Assembly: GCF_041821045.1 (NCBI RefSeq)
Contig: NZ_JBGUAW010000005.1
Location: forward strand, 266,241-330,240
DNA length: 64,000 nucleotides
Direction of reading: 5' to 3'
Source of the DNA: Thiohalorhabdus sp. Cl-TMA
GTDB lineage: Bacteria; Pseudomonadota; Gammaproteobacteria; Thiohalorhabdales; Thiohalorhabdaceae
Shown here: positions 45,252 to 54,337 of the stretch, piece by piece
How the letters are laid out: each line of letters starts with the position of its first letter
Numbering within the stretch: position 1 is the stretch's first letter
Notes under the pieces: model-generated
The model's input: the letters and a program-made list of their open reading frames with translations, nothing else
Databases searched by the model: none
What the model was told of the DNA's origin: nothing
Program-made: the position numbers and the translations under genes

Positions 45252-46159
45252 CCTGTGGATTCCTCATGGGCCGGTCCCGGCCCGTCGGGGTCATTGCGGG
45301 CATGGAGTCCCTGGGCGAAGGCGGCCAGCTCGCCCATAGAGGTCACGAGCTGCGCCCCGCTGAGGCCGCTGATGTCCGCACCCCGGAAGAAGGGACCGCC
45401 CACGGCCAGACTGACGGGGGTGGATTCCTCCTGCAGCGCGGCGTGGTAGTCGGCCACCAGACGACGGATCTGATTGCCCGGCTCCAGCAGCGTCACGGCT
45501 ACCCAGGCGAGTCGGGCGCCGTTTTCCGAGACGGCGTGGCGCAGCGTGGAAGGCGGGGTGAAGGCGCCTAGGTTGACCACTCGCCAGCCTTGCTCGTGCA
45601 GCACCGTGGCCGCCATGCGGGAGGGCAGGGAATGGGCGTCCCGGGCGGAAGAGCCGCCTACCGCCACCGGGGCGTCATCGGGCAGGGGCGGGGCCAGCTC
45701 CCGGAATTGGTCCAGGGCCCGCTCGCAGATGTCCGCTGCGCGGTGCTCGATGAAGATCCCCTCTTCCGTTTCCCGCCATAGCTCGCCGATGCGGCGCAGG
45801 GAAGGGGAAATCAGGGTGTCCAGAATATGGGGCAGGGGTTGCCCGTCCATATACCGTCCCACCAGCAGGCCGGAAGCCTCGGCTTCTCGGCCGCTCATCA
45901 AGGCCCGGTGGAAGGATTCCTCCGGTTCCTCAGCGCCGGCGTCCTCCACGGGGGCTTCGGGGAGGCCGAGGAGGTCCGGGCGCACCAGTCGGAATCCCTC
46001 CGAGCGGGCGAATCGCAGGGCCTCCTCCTGGAGGATGCGTCTGTGCCCGCCCGCGGTCCGGAAGGCTTCCAAACGACCACCGTCCACCCAGCGTTTCACG
46101 GAGGACTCGCTGACGTCGATGGCTTCGGCCACTTCTTTGGGGGAAAGGTTTTCTTTCAT
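45248..46159 (-). CDS. MerR-family regulator with CarH/LitR-like cobalamin light-sensor domain
   Basis: The ATG at 46159 is preferred over an in-frame TTG at 46219. The 303-residue protein has a MerR winged helix (LSPKEVAEAIDVSESSVKRW, TAGGHRR). A helical-bundle sensor follows with the adenosylcobalamin photoreceptor motif W-x9-EH (W128, E138, H139), then a Rossmann cobalamin domain with D174-x-H176 and GG at 254-255. Two sites differ from CarH as I recall it: Arg129 follows the Trp where CarH has the photoproduct His, and DxHxxG reads DAHSLP. It probably represses its own operon in the dark. Confidence 0.82.
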   Translation of the reverse strand: MKENLSPKEVAEAIDVSESSVKRWVDGGRLEAFRTAGGHRRILQEEALRFARSEGFRLVRPDLLGLPEAPVEDAGAEEPEESFHRALMSGREAEASGLLVGRYMDGQPLPHILDTLISPSLRRIGELWRETEEGIFIEHRAADICERALDQFRELAPPLPDDAPVAVGGSSARDAHSLPSRMAATVLHEQGWRVVNLGAFTPPSTLRHAVSENGARLAWVAVTLLEPGNQIRRLVADYHAALQEESTPVSLAVGGPFFRGADISGLSGAQLVTSMGELAAFAQGLHARNDPDGPGPAHEESTG

Positions 46160-46311
46160 GTTGATCGTTTTGACCGTTTTTGGCGCAAAGGTATCCCATA
46201 TAAACTCGGAAACGTCCAATAAAAATTTAATTTACATTCCAAGGGCGAAAACCGCCACGTCCATGGTCAAACGTTTTGGACGAATTATGGGTTCGGGAGC
46301 GGGAGGAAGCT
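46160..46311. promoter_or_regulatory. divergent promoter region with CGTTTT repeats
   Basis: This 152-base region separates the light-sensor regulator operon (-) from the exported protein gene (+). CGTTTT occurs at 46166-46171, 46175-46180 and 46272-46277. The middle part (46190-46240) is A+T rich and includes TTTATATGGGATAC on the - strand. MerR-type proteins of the CarH group bind promoter-overlapping repeats, so these could be operator half-sites. The spacing is irregular, so this is tentative. Confidence 0.35.
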
Positions 46312-47127
46312 ATGACCCTGATCGGTATCGTGAACAGCCTCGGCTGGGTGGTCCTGGCCATGGGCGTACTGCTGGCCGTGCCCGGACAGCCGGCGGCCGG
46401 TGAGGTCCGGGAGCGCGAGGGATACGCCTACAGCCTGGATAGCGGGGAGCTTTTGTACAGGGAGCTGCACAGAACACGCCTGGAAGGCGGGGAGCCGGCC
46501 ACGGAACAGGTGACCTACCGCGAGCCCGGCGGCCGGGTCATGGCCGTCAAGACCATCGATTACGGGGAGCGTCCCATGGCTCCGGATTTCCGACTGATCA
46601 TGGAGGACATCGGTTATCAGGAGGGGATGCGCAGCCTGGACGGAGGACGCGAGGTCTTCTACGAGCCCGTGGGAGGCGAGGGGGTTCGGCGCGCCGCCAT
46701 GGATGCCGAAGGGCTCGTGGCGGACGCGGGATTCGACCGCTTAATTGAGCGGCGCCTGGAGGCCCTCCGCTCGGGCGAAGGGCTGACCTTCGATTTCCTG
46801 GTGCCCAGCCGCCTGGAAGCCTATGCCTTCCAGGCGGAGCCGGCGGGCGAGGCCGAGGTCTTCGGTCAGCCGGCGATCCGCGTACGCCTGGAGCCGGCCA
46901 ATTTCTTCTTCCGTTGGCTAGCCGGGGGCATGGAGGTGTTCTATCACCGCGAGGACGGGCGGCTGCTGCGCTACAGGGGGCTTTCCAACCTGCGCGATGC
47001 CTCGGGGAACAATTTCCAGGTGCAGGTGGACTTTCCGCCGGAGGGGGTGACGCCTCTCAAGCGTCTGGAGGCGCTGGAAGACGAGGATGACCCACAAGGG
47101 TCCGAGGGCCCCGGCCGGGTCCGGTAA
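46312..47127 (+). CDS. exported protein of unknown function, light/lipid operon partner
   Basis: The ATG at 46312 after GGGAGGAAG gives 271 residues with a Sec signal peptide (LGWVVLAMGVLLAVPGQPAAG). The mature part is beta-rich and acidic (YSLDSGELLYRELHRTR, YREPGGRVMAVKTIDYG, NFFFRWLAGGMEVFYHREDG). I do not recognise the family. It is divergent from the light-sensor regulator and followed by a lipocalin, so a role in moving or buffering modified lipids in the periplasm is a guess. Confidence 0.6.
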   Translation: MTLIGIVNSLGWVVLAMGVLLAVPGQPAAGEVREREGYAYSLDSGELLYRELHRTRLEGGEPATEQVTYREPGGRVMAVKTIDYGERPMAPDFRLIMEDIGYQEGMRSLDGGREVFYEPVGGEGVRRAAMDAEGLVADAGFDRLIERRLEALRSGEGLTFDFLVPSRLEAYAFQAEPAGEAEVFGQPAIRVRLEPANFFFRWLAGGMEVFYHREDGRLLRYRGLSNLRDASGNNFQVQVDFPPEGVTPLKRLEALEDEDDPQGSEGPGRVR

Positions 47128-47161
47128 GCCCGGCCTTCCCTCGCCCAGGAGGAGAGACGCA

Positions 47162-47779
47162 ATGCAGAAAACCAAATACAGGGGCAGACGTCCCGGCGAC
47201 CGGATGCTGCGTCGGCCCCGGAGGCAATCCCTACGGGCCGGGGGCGGAAAGGTGATGCTGGTCGTTTTCGTATGTGCCGCCCTGTTCGGTCTGATGGCTT
47301 GCGCCGCACAGCAGCGGCCGCCCATCCATACCGTGGATCGGGTGAACCTGGACCGTTTCATGGGCGACTGGTACGTGATCGCCTCGATTCCCACCTCCAT
47401 CGAGGAGAACGCCTACAACGCCGTGGAATCCTACGAGCTCGAAGGCTCGGACACGGTACAGACCACCTTCACCTTCCGGGAAGGCGGGTTCGACGGGGAG
47501 CGCAAGACCTACCGGCCCACCGGCTACGTGCGCGAGGGGACGGGCAACGCCGTATGGGGCATGGAATTCTTCTGGCCCATAAAGATGGACTACCGGGTAA
47601 TCTATCTTGACGAGGAGTATTCCCGCACCATCATCGGGCGCCAGAAGCGGGATTACGCTTGGATAATGGCGCGCAGTCCGCAAATTCCCGATGCGGAGTA
47701 CCAGCACCTCGTGGACTTCCTCCGGGAGGAAGGTTACGACACCACGAAGCTGCGCAAGGTGCCGCAACAGTGGGAATGA
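47162..47779 (+). CDS. lipocalin family lipoprotein (Blc-like)
   Basis: The ATG at 47162 has a strong GGAGGAGAG site, but the lipoprotein signal begins only at MLVVFVCAALFGLMAC, so a start at 47252 (GTG) or 47255 (ATG) would be more typical. The lipobox LMAC predicts lipid attachment. VNLDRFMGDWYVIASIP is the GxW lipocalin motif, and YRVIYLDEEYSRTIIGR and WIMARSP match bacterial lipocalin Blc. It may bind or carry oxidised or modified fatty acids at the outer membrane. Confidence 0.86.
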   Translation: MQKTKYRGRRPGDRMLRRPRRQSLRAGGGKVMLVVFVCAALFGLMACAAQQRPPIHTVDRVNLDRFMGDWYVIASIPTSIEENAYNAVESYELEGSDTVQTTFTFREGGFDGERKTYRPTGYVREGTGNAVWGMEFFWPIKMDYRVIYLDEEYSRTIIGRQKRDYAWIMARSPQIPDAEYQHLVDFLREEGYDTTKLRKVPQQWE

Positions 47780-47812
47780 CGCCCGCCGCCCCCGATGGCG
47801 TCCGGGCGTCAT
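47776..47812. terminator. 10-base inverted repeat between lipocalin and porin genes
   Basis: ATGACGCCCG (47776-47785) and CGGGCGTCAT (47803-47812) are perfect reverse complements with a 17-base loop, placed between convergent genes. No T-run follows on either strand, so it may act as a weak bidirectional terminator or an mRNA-stabilising hairpin. Confidence 0.45.
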
Positions 47813-47821
47813 CCGCCCGGT

Positions 47822-48997
47822 CTAGAAGGCGTACTTGGCCGAGATCTGGATCCGGTCCATGGTGCCGTCCGAATCGTCGAGGTTGGTGCGCCTTGCCCGG
47901 CTGTACTCGATGCCGAAGGTTGCCGGATCGACCGGCGAGTACATGAGGTTCACGTGGGCGCTGGTGTAGCGCTCGGCCTCCGCCCCGCCCACCTCGCCCT
48001 GCTTCACGTCGGCCTCCGCCAGGGAGGCGGAAACGGTGGATCGCAGCCCCTCGGCCCAGAAATGGCGGTAGGCGGCCAGGGCGCCCCGCACCGGGATGGG
48101 CGTGATCGAACCGTCCGCGTCCTCGATGAAGCCGCCGGCGAAGGCGTTCAGGCCCAGATAGCGGCCCAGATGCCCGTAATTCACCATGAAGCGGAAATCG
48201 TCGGCGGTGCCCGCCTTGATCCGTCCGGCCAGGCTGACGCCGCCGCCGAAGGCGGTTTCCAGGTCGCCGTCAGCCTTTTCGTAGGCGAGCTGCCGTCCCA
48301 GGAAGGCCAGGCTGAGGTTGGAGCCGCCAGCGGTCCGGAGCTCGTAGCGGAGGGCGAGGTCGGGCGCATTGCCGGCGTTGGCGGTGATCCGTTCGTTGTC
48401 CGCATCGGCTCCGCCGACCCTGGCGGCATTGTCGTTCAGGCTGGTCTCCGAGTTCTCCACGGCGAAATGCCAGGTCCCGTAGCCGGCGTCCACGCTATAG
48501 CGGACCTGCGGCTGGCGGTTGAACAGGCTGCCCACCGGGCCGACGAAATCGTTGAGCTCGGGCAGGCTGGAGACGTTGTAGAAGGTGGACCACGTCTGTC
48601 CGAACAGGAAATGGTCGAAAGTGAAAAAAGCATGGCGGAGCCGGGGGGCATTGGAGTTGCTGATGCGCTCGTCGCTTCCCGGCACATCCGTTACCTGGAA
48701 GTCCATCTCCAGATGGGAGCGCAAGGTGTGGCCGTGAAGGTCCGTTTCGGTGGTGAACCGGACCCGGCTTTCCCGGGCGTGCGTGCTGAATCGGGCCTGC
48801 CGGTTGTCGTCGCCCGTGGGGATGAGGCTCGGAACCAGGAATTCCTCCATCAGGGGATTATCCGGGGCGCCGGCGCTGTATTGGGTGGCCAGGGCGTCGA
48901 GCTTGATGAATCCGGACACGTGCACTTCGGTGGCGGCGGCCTGGGCGGTGAGCGGCAGGAGGGCGGCCAGACCCAGAACGGGAAAGCGAATGTCCAT
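47822..48997 (-). CDS. DcaP-like outer-membrane porin
   Basis: The 391-residue protein starts with a signal peptide (PVLGLAALLPLTAQAA) and ends in ISAKYAF, the terminal Phe typical of beta-barrel assembly. HVSGFIKLDALATQYSAG, FLVPSLIPT, RLRHAFFTFDHFLFGQTWSTF and SADAGYG-like strand pairs match the DcaP trimeric porin family, which takes up dicarboxylates and aromatic acids. It lies alone, convergent with the lipocalin gene. A link to acetate uptake downstream is possible but unproven. Confidence 0.85.
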   Translation of the reverse strand: MDIRFPVLGLAALLPLTAQAAATEVHVSGFIKLDALATQYSAGAPDNPLMEEFLVPSLIPTGDDNRQARFSTHARESRVRFTTETDLHGHTLRSHLEMDFQVTDVPGSDERISNSNAPRLRHAFFTFDHFLFGQTWSTFYNVSSLPELNDFVGPVGSLFNRQPQVRYSVDAGYGTWHFAVENSETSLNDNAARVGGADADNERITANAGNAPDLALRYELRTAGGSNLSLAFLGRQLAYEKADGDLETAFGGGVSLAGRIKAGTADDFRFMVNYGHLGRYLGLNAFAGGFIEDADGSITPIPVRGALAAYRHFWAEGLRSTVSASLAEADVKQGEVGGAEAERYTSAHVNLMYSPVDPATFGIEYSRARRTNLDDSDGTMDRIQISAKYAF

Positions 48998-49104
48998 AAT
49001 GTCCCTCGGGGTATAAAAATACCCCGTAGGGTACAGCCCCGGGGGCGCGGTTCAACCGTGCATTTTTCTCGGGATTTCCGGTGGACACCGGAGTCCCTAC
49101 GGCC

Positions 49105-49728
49105 TCAAACCCGGCGCACCCGGGGCCGGTGACCGAGCTTCACGTACATTAGGGCGGTGGTGAGGACGTCGGCGAAGGCATCGTGGCGGCCCAGGTCCGG
49201 GATCCCCAGGTCACGGCGGATGGCCTCGAAGCGCAGATCCACAAAGCCCCGGGGAATGACCGCCTGCTTGGCGTCGTGATACAGGCCCGAGACTTCGATG
49301 CGCCGGTTGGGGAGGGGGCCGCCCAGTCGGGGCCGGGCCAGGCGCCCGATCAGGGCGCAGTCGAATTCCAGGTAATAGCCCAGCAGGGGCCGTGAGCCGA
49401 TGAATTGAAGCAGGCGATCCACCGCGGTTTCCGGGGCCATTCCCCGCGCCAGGTCGCGGTCCCGCAGTCCGTGGATCTTAACGCTCTCCCCGTCCACTGG
49501 CCCGTTGGGCCGGACGGTGAGGTGCAGGGCTTCGCTGGTTCGAATCCGGTCCCCCTCCACGGGCAAAGCGGCGACGGCCAGGAGCTGGTCCCGTCGGGGG
49601 TCGAGGCCCGTTGCCTCGGTATCCAGGCAGATGATCCGGTCATCCGGGGGTGGCTCGAATAGATGGGCCAGCTCCGGATCGCGGAGCCGCACCCGTCCCA
49701 GCTTCCGACGCAGGGCGGCGCGCATCAT
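49105..49728 (-). CDS. 3'-5' exonuclease, DEDDh family
   Basis: The ATG at 49728 overlaps the previous stop (ATGA) and gives 207 residues. CLDTEATGLD supplies the first Asp and Glu, LEFDCALIGRLA the next Asp, and HDAFADVLTT the His and last Asp. It is a PolC/DnaQ epsilon-like exonuclease without a polymerase domain. The family is often paired with DUF294 proteins, as here, and near acetate transporters. Its substrate in this setting is unknown. Confidence 0.85.
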   Translation of the reverse strand: MMRAALRRKLGRVRLRDPELAHLFEPPPDDRIICLDTEATGLDPRRDQLLAVAALPVEGDRIRTSEALHLTVRPNGPVDGESVKIHGLRDRDLARGMAPETAVDRLLQFIGSRPLLGYYLEFDCALIGRLARPRLGGPLPNRRIEVSGLYHDAKQAVIPRGFVDLRFEAIRRDLGIPDLGRHDAFADVLTTALMYVKLGHRPRVRRV

Positions 49729-51563
49729 GTCACCAGGTTGAGGTGGAAGTGGTGAGCCAGGAGCCGTTTGAAGCCCTTCACGGCCTGAAAGGCGTCTTTC
49801 AGGAGATCGCGCTCCAGCCGGCTCAGCTCCGCCGGCCGGATCAGGCCCTCGGGGGGTCGACCGGCCTTGCGCTCGGCCAGCATGGCCCGCAGGCGCAGGC
49901 CGGTGAGGAAGTCCAGGGCCTCGGTCAGCTCCCGGACTGTTTCCTCGTTTAGGATGCCATCGGCGACGGCGCCGCGCAGACGCTCCAGCGTGCCCGTGAC
50001 CTCCCGGCGGGCCTCCAGGGCCAGGCTCCGGGCACCGTGAACGACGGGGAAGATGCCCCCCTTCTTGACGTCCAGGGCGTCCCCGGTGGCACCGGCCCCG
50101 GTGCGCAGGTGGGAGAAAGGGCCGAGGGGCGTCTGGAAGTCCAGGGCGGGGCGGGCGAAGGTGGAGAGCAGGCTGGGATGGTTGTCCAGGCGCGCCAGGG
50201 CCCCGCTCCGTACCTGCTCCCAGAGCTCCGGATCCCCGGCCGCCGGTGTACCGTCCAAAAGCACCGCCAGGTCCATGAGGGCCGGACCTTCCGGGTGACG
50301 ACCGGCCTCGCCGATGCGCTCCGCCAGCTCGGCAGGGGTGAGCCGCCAACGGGGATTGGTGGTCATGTAGCCGCCCGGACAGGGGGGATAGCCCATGCGC
50401 TCCATTCCCGCGCCGAGCGCGTCGGCGGCGCGTTCCGCGGCGGCCCGGTCCGTGCCGGGGCGCAGCAAGAGGAGGTTGTCCTGGTCCGTTTTCAGGATCT
50501 GTTCCCCTCGCCCCTCGCTGCCCAGCAGCACCAGGCAGCAGTCTCCGGCCAGGGCCTCGGGGACCACCAGCTCGAAGAGCCGGGCGAAGAGCTGGCGATC
50601 CAGGGCGCTGACCAGGCGCTGGATGTGCCGGGTCCGCACCCCCCGCGCCGAAAGGGAGGCCACCATGTCCAGCAGGCGCGTGCTGGCCCGGGCCAGGTCC
50701 GCCACAGAGGCGGCCCGCCGGATTTCGGTAACCACCAGGTGCGAATGGTTGGCGTAATAGCTCATGAGCGAGCTCTGCTCCAGGAAGCCGCAGATGGTGC
50801 CATCGGGCGCTTCCTCGCGCACGGCGACACGGCTGATGCCGTGCCGGGTCATGGCCAGCATGGCGTCGAATAGGCTCGCGTCACGGGGCAGGGCCACCAG
50901 CCCGTGGCGGGCCAGCTCGCCGACGGGCGTGGTGGCCGGCAGTCCCCGCGCCACCACGGCACGGTAGAGACTGGAGACGGTCACCAGTCCCGGCTCCGCG
51001 CCGTCCGCCGGTCTTCCCACCAACGCTCCGGCGCTGCCCTCCGCCTCCATGCTCTGTGCCGCCTCCTGGGCCGTGGCCTCCGGATCCACCCAAACCGGCG
51101 GGTGGAGGTAGGCCTGATCGATGCGGGCCAGCATCACCGCCGACAGGTCCTGTTGACGCTCCCGGGCCATGAGGCTTTCCAGCTTGGTGGCGAGGTCGTC
51201 GTGGAAATGGGCCTGGAAGGCGGGATGCTCCCGGCACAGGGCATGGAAGCGCTCTGCCGGCAGGGTATAGGCCACCAGTTCCTCGGCCACGCGGAAGGTG
51301 GAGCGGTAGCTGCCCCGCAGCAGTCCCAGCGCGCCGAAGGGCTCCTCCGGACCGAATACGCGGATCGCCTCCTCGTCCCGGATTTCCTCCACCTGCCCCT
51401 TCATGGGCAGCCAGACCAGCTCCGGTGTATCCCCCGGGACGGCCAGGCGCTGGCCCGTCTCTGCATAGATAACGTCCAGCGCGGACGCGGTCTCGATCAG
51501 GGCGGCTTCCGGGAGACGGTCGAAGGGCGGGATGGCGGCGAGAAAGCGCTGGATGGGCTCCAT
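49725..51563 (-). CDS. cNMP-binding, CBS and DUF294 nucleotidyltransferase-like protein
   Basis: The ATG at 51563 starts a 612-residue protein. Residues about 1-115 form a cyclic-nucleotide-binding-like domain, about 145-275 a CBS pair (VTVSSLYRAVV, GISRVAVREEA), and about 300-440 a DUF294 nucleotidyltransferase. LLGSEGRGEQILKTDQDN keeps the metal-binding acids. A C-terminal helical domain follows. Such proteins are GlnD-like signalling enzymes of unknown substrate. The operon position between ActP and the exonuclease is conserved in other proteobacteria as far as I recall. Confidence 0.85.
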   Translation of the reverse strand: MEPIQRFLAAIPPFDRLPEAALIETASALDVIYAETGQRLAVPGDTPELVWLPMKGQVEEIRDEEAIRVFGPEEPFGALGLLRGSYRSTFRVAEELVAYTLPAERFHALCREHPAFQAHFHDDLATKLESLMARERQQDLSAVMLARIDQAYLHPPVWVDPEATAQEAAQSMEAEGSAGALVGRPADGAEPGLVTVSSLYRAVVARGLPATTPVGELARHGLVALPRDASLFDAMLAMTRHGISRVAVREEAPDGTICGFLEQSSLMSYYANHSHLVVTEIRRAASVADLARASTRLLDMVASLSARGVRTRHIQRLVSALDRQLFARLFELVVPEALAGDCCLVLLGSEGRGEQILKTDQDNLLLLRPGTDRAAAERAADALGAGMERMGYPPCPGGYMTTNPRWRLTPAELAERIGEAGRHPEGPALMDLAVLLDGTPAAGDPELWEQVRSGALARLDNHPSLLSTFARPALDFQTPLGPFSHLRTGAGATGDALDVKKGGIFPVVHGARSLALEARREVTGTLERLRGAVADGILNEETVRELTEALDFLTGLRLRAMLAERKAGRPPEGLIRPAELSRLERDLLKDAFQAVKGFKRLLAHHFHLNLVT

Positions 51564-51681
51564 ACGGATTTCCGCTCCGATTGGGGAACACACGGGGTAG
51601 GGAAAGCATGCGGGATTTCCGGGGTGGCCACAATCCATGCGCCGCGCTCGAGCCCCCGGAAGGGCGCCGGATAAAACACCG

Positions 51682-51714
51682 AAAAAACAAAAGGGACCGC
51701 CCGGAGGCGGCCCC
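51682..51714 (-). terminator. rho-independent terminator for DUF485-actP
   Basis: On the - strand GGGGCCGCC and GGCGGTCCC (51693-51714) form a nine-pair stem with one wobble and a 4-base loop, followed by TTTTGTTTTTT. It lies just after the actP stop, so the signalling gene downstream needs its own promoter or read-through. Confidence 0.85.
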
Positions 51715-51737
51715 TGCACTGCGCGATGCAAGCGCGG

Positions 51738-53399
51738 TCAGTGGGCGGAGGCGCCCTCCGCGCCGATGCCGGTCTGCGACCGCACGAACTGGGCATCGAA
51801 ATCCGCCCGCTCGCGGCGGCTCGCGGCGCTCTTGTCCGTGATGGAGAAGAGCCAGATTCCGCCGAAGGCGATGGCCACGGTGAAAAGGGCCGGGAACTTG
51901 TAGGGAACCAGCGGGGCGCCCATGCCCAGGATCTCGCTCCAGACCACGGGGCCGAAGAACACCATCACCACGGCGGAGATTAGCCCCAGCCAGCCGCCGA
52001 GCACCGCGCCCCGGGTGGTCATGTCCTTCCAGTACATGGACATGATCAGCACCGGGAAGTTGGCGGAGGCGGCGATGGTGAAGGCGAGGGCGACCACGAA
52101 GGCGATGTTCTGGTTCTGGAAGGCGATCCCGAACAGGATCGCGAAGCCGCCCAGGACCACGGTGGCGACGCGGGAAACGCGCATTTCCCTGTCCTCGCTG
52201 GCGCCCTTGTTCACCACGTTGGCGTAGATGTCGTGGGAGATGGCCGAGGCGCCGGCCAGGGTCAGGCCGGATACCACCGCGAGGATGGTGGCGAAGGCCA
52301 CCGCGGAGATGAAGCCGAGAAACAGGTCGCCGCCCACGGCATGGGCCAGGTGGATGGCGGGCATATTGCTGCCGCCGACCATGGCGCCGCCGGGCCCGAA
52401 GTACATCTCCCGGCCCATGACGAAGGCCACCGCGCCCACGCCGATGATGAAGGCCAGGATGTAGAAGAAACCGATGAAACCGGTGGCGTAGAAGACCGAC
52501 TTACGGGCTTCCTTGGCATCGGGGACGGTGAAGAAGCGCATCAGGATGTGCGGCAGGCCGGCGGTGCCGAACATCAGTGCTATGCCCAGCGAGATGGCGC
52601 TGATCGGGTCGGATACCAGGCCGCCGGAGTACATCATCTCGATGCCGTCGGGGTGCTTCTCCACCGCCATGGCGAACAGCCGGTCGAAGCTGAAGCCCGC
52701 CTTGTACATCACCGCCACCGCCATGAAGGCGGTCCCGGACAGCAGCAGCACGGCCTTGGTGACCTGGACCCAGGTGGTGGCCAGCATGCCGCCGAAGGTG
52801 ACGTAGGCCACCATCAGCAGGCCCACCAGGATTACCGCCATCTCGTACTGGAGCCCGAACAGGGCCTCGATGAGCGACCCGGCGCCCACCATCTGGGCGA
52901 TGAGGTAAAGGATCACCACGGAGATGGAGCCGAAGGCCGCCAGGGCCCGCATGGGGGTCTGCCGGAAGCGATAGGAGGCTACGTCGGCGAAGGTGTACTT
53001 GCCCAGGTTGCGCAGCCGTTCGGACATGAGGAACAGGATCACCGGCCAGCCCACCAAAAAGCCGATGGCGTAGATGAGGCCGTCATAGCCTTGCGCGTAG
53101 ACCGCCGCGGTGATTCCCAGGAAGGAGGCGGCGGACATGTAGTCCCCGGCGATGGCCAGGCCATTCTGCAGGCCGGTGATGCCGCCGCCGGCGGTGTAGA
53201 AGTCCTTGGCGGTGCGGGTGCGGTTAGCGGCCCAGTAGGTGATGCCCAGGGTGCCCACCACGAAGATCAGGAACATGGTCACCGCCGGGATGTTGATGCC
53301 TTGCCGGGCGCTCGTATCCAGGCCGCCGCCGGCGGCGAAGGCCGCCGTCCCGGCAAGCAGGGCGGTGAGGCCGAAACCGTAGGTCAGGATGCGGGCCAC
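51738..53399 (-). CDS. actP: cation/acetate symporter
   Basis: The 553-residue protein has 13-14 membrane helices of the sodium:solute symporter family. [26 protein letters not shown] and [24 protein letters not shown] are typical of ActP. It brings acetate, and possibly other short monocarboxylates, into the cell with a cation. Its start directly follows the DUF485 stop, and a strong terminator follows it. Transcription from the DUF485 promoter is expected. Confidence 0.92.
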   Translation of the reverse strand: MARILTYGFGLTALLAGTAAFAAGGGLDTSARQGINIPAVTMFLIFVVGTLGITYWAANRTRTAKDFYTAGGGITGLQNGLAIAGDYMSAASFLGITAAVYAQGYDGLIYAIGFLVGWPVILFLMSERLRNLGKYTFADVASYRFRQTPMRALAAFGSISVVILYLIAQMVGAGSLIEALFGLQYEMAVILVGLLMVAYVTFGGMLATTWVQVTKAVLLLSGTAFMAVAVMYKAGFSFDRLFAMAVEKHPDGIEMMYSGGLVSDPISAISLGIALMFGTAGLPHILMRFFTVPDAKEARKSVFYATGFIGFFYILAFIIGVGAVAFVMGREMYFGPGGAMVGGSNMPAIHLAHAVGGDLFLGFISAVAFATILAVVSGLTLAGASAISHDIYANVVNKGASEDREMRVSRVATVVLGGFAILFGIAFQNQNIAFVVALAFTIAASANFPVLIMSMYWKDMTTRGAVLGGWLGLISAVVMVFFGPVVWSEILGMGAPLVPYKFPALFTVAIAFGGIWLFSITDKSAASRRERADFDAQFVRSQTGIGAEGASAH

Positions 53400-53702
53400 T
53401 TACTCGACCTCCTTGCGGATCTCTTCGGTCAGGCGGTCGAACTCCCGGTTGGAGCGCCGCACGTAGATACCAGTGAGCACGAACGCCAGCAGGATGATGG
53501 CGATCCCGATGGGAAACCCGATGGTGGTGTACTCGGTGATGTGGGTCCGGAAGAACTCCGGATTGAAGGCCAGCACCATGATGAAGCCGTAGTACGCCAC
53601 GAGCATCACCGCCGAAAGCAGCCAGCTCAGGCTGGAGCGCTTGCGGACCAGCTCCTGGAACTTGGGGTTGGCCTTGACGGCCTGGAGGGTTTCTTCGTTC
53701 AC
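53400..53702 (-). CDS. yjcH: DUF485 membrane protein (YjcH-like)
   Basis: The 100-residue protein has two membrane helices (SWLLSAVMLVAYYGFIMVLAF and TIGFPIGIAIILLAFVLTGIY) with charged ends, the standard DUF485/YjcH layout. YjcH is co-transcribed with actP in many proteobacteria and probably helps assemble or control the symporter. It ends directly before the actP start. Confidence 0.88.
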   Translation of the reverse strand: MNEETLQAVKANPKFQELVRKRSSLSWLLSAVMLVAYYGFIMVLAFNPEFFRTHITEYTTIGFPIGIAIILLAFVLTGIYVRRSNREFDRLTEEIRKEVE

Positions 53703-54337
53703 GGAGTCCCGCCTCCCTGATTGCTGGTGGTTGATAGCGTTGGTACGAACGGGCCATCCCCGACGGGCCTGTCCACCCGGCCGGACAGACGGGACGGCTT
53801 ACGCAAAGCGGGGTAACCATACGACGGCTGGGGGCATGGGCGCCAGGGGTTCCTTCCGGAAAATCCCTACCGTCTCCCACCCGTTCCGCCGGGTGCTCGA
53901 TCCGGTTCCCCGTCGTGCCCGGGACAGGGAAGGGGTCGTGTGCTATAGAGGGGAAACTTGGATTGGTGATTATCTTCCACAATGTAGACGGTTTATCCGG
54001 TTTATGGACTGCCTAGTAAATAGGCGTTATATGAACGGCGCAGGGAAAATTAATAAATTGGTTATGTAGTTCGGTTTTTTCGTATATATGAAACTATGCA
54101 GTTTTCTTTGTTGGATTGCTGTTTTCGAGATTGGTACATGAAATGCCCGATAATAGCACAAGGGCCAAGCGAGGGCCCGAAGGCCATTCCGCTCGCTCAT
54201 CGAAGGCGGTAGAGGAAATCGGCATGAACAACCAGGCCGTGGTCGAAACCATCAGCGGCGGCTGGGGTGATGGTCCTGGGCGACCTCGAAAGCCCGACGA
54301 AGCGGCTTGTTCTGGTCAAGCTACAGCGGACACCGGT
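53703..54337. other. 635-base region before the acetate operon and IS remnant
   Basis: It must contain the DUF485-actP promoter. Positions 53980-54130 are strongly A+T rich. A 19-base segment at 54105-54123 resembles 36415-36433. From about 54224 an open frame (MNNQAVVETISGG) runs into the IS remnant and may be the start of a broken gene, but no family is recognised. Confidence 0.4.

Noticed and set aside
53965..53981. CRP-like site (TGTGG-AAGATAA-TCACC on the - strand) upstream of DUF485-actP
   Set aside because: The central spacer is 7 instead of 6 bases and the half-sites are imperfect and not symmetric.
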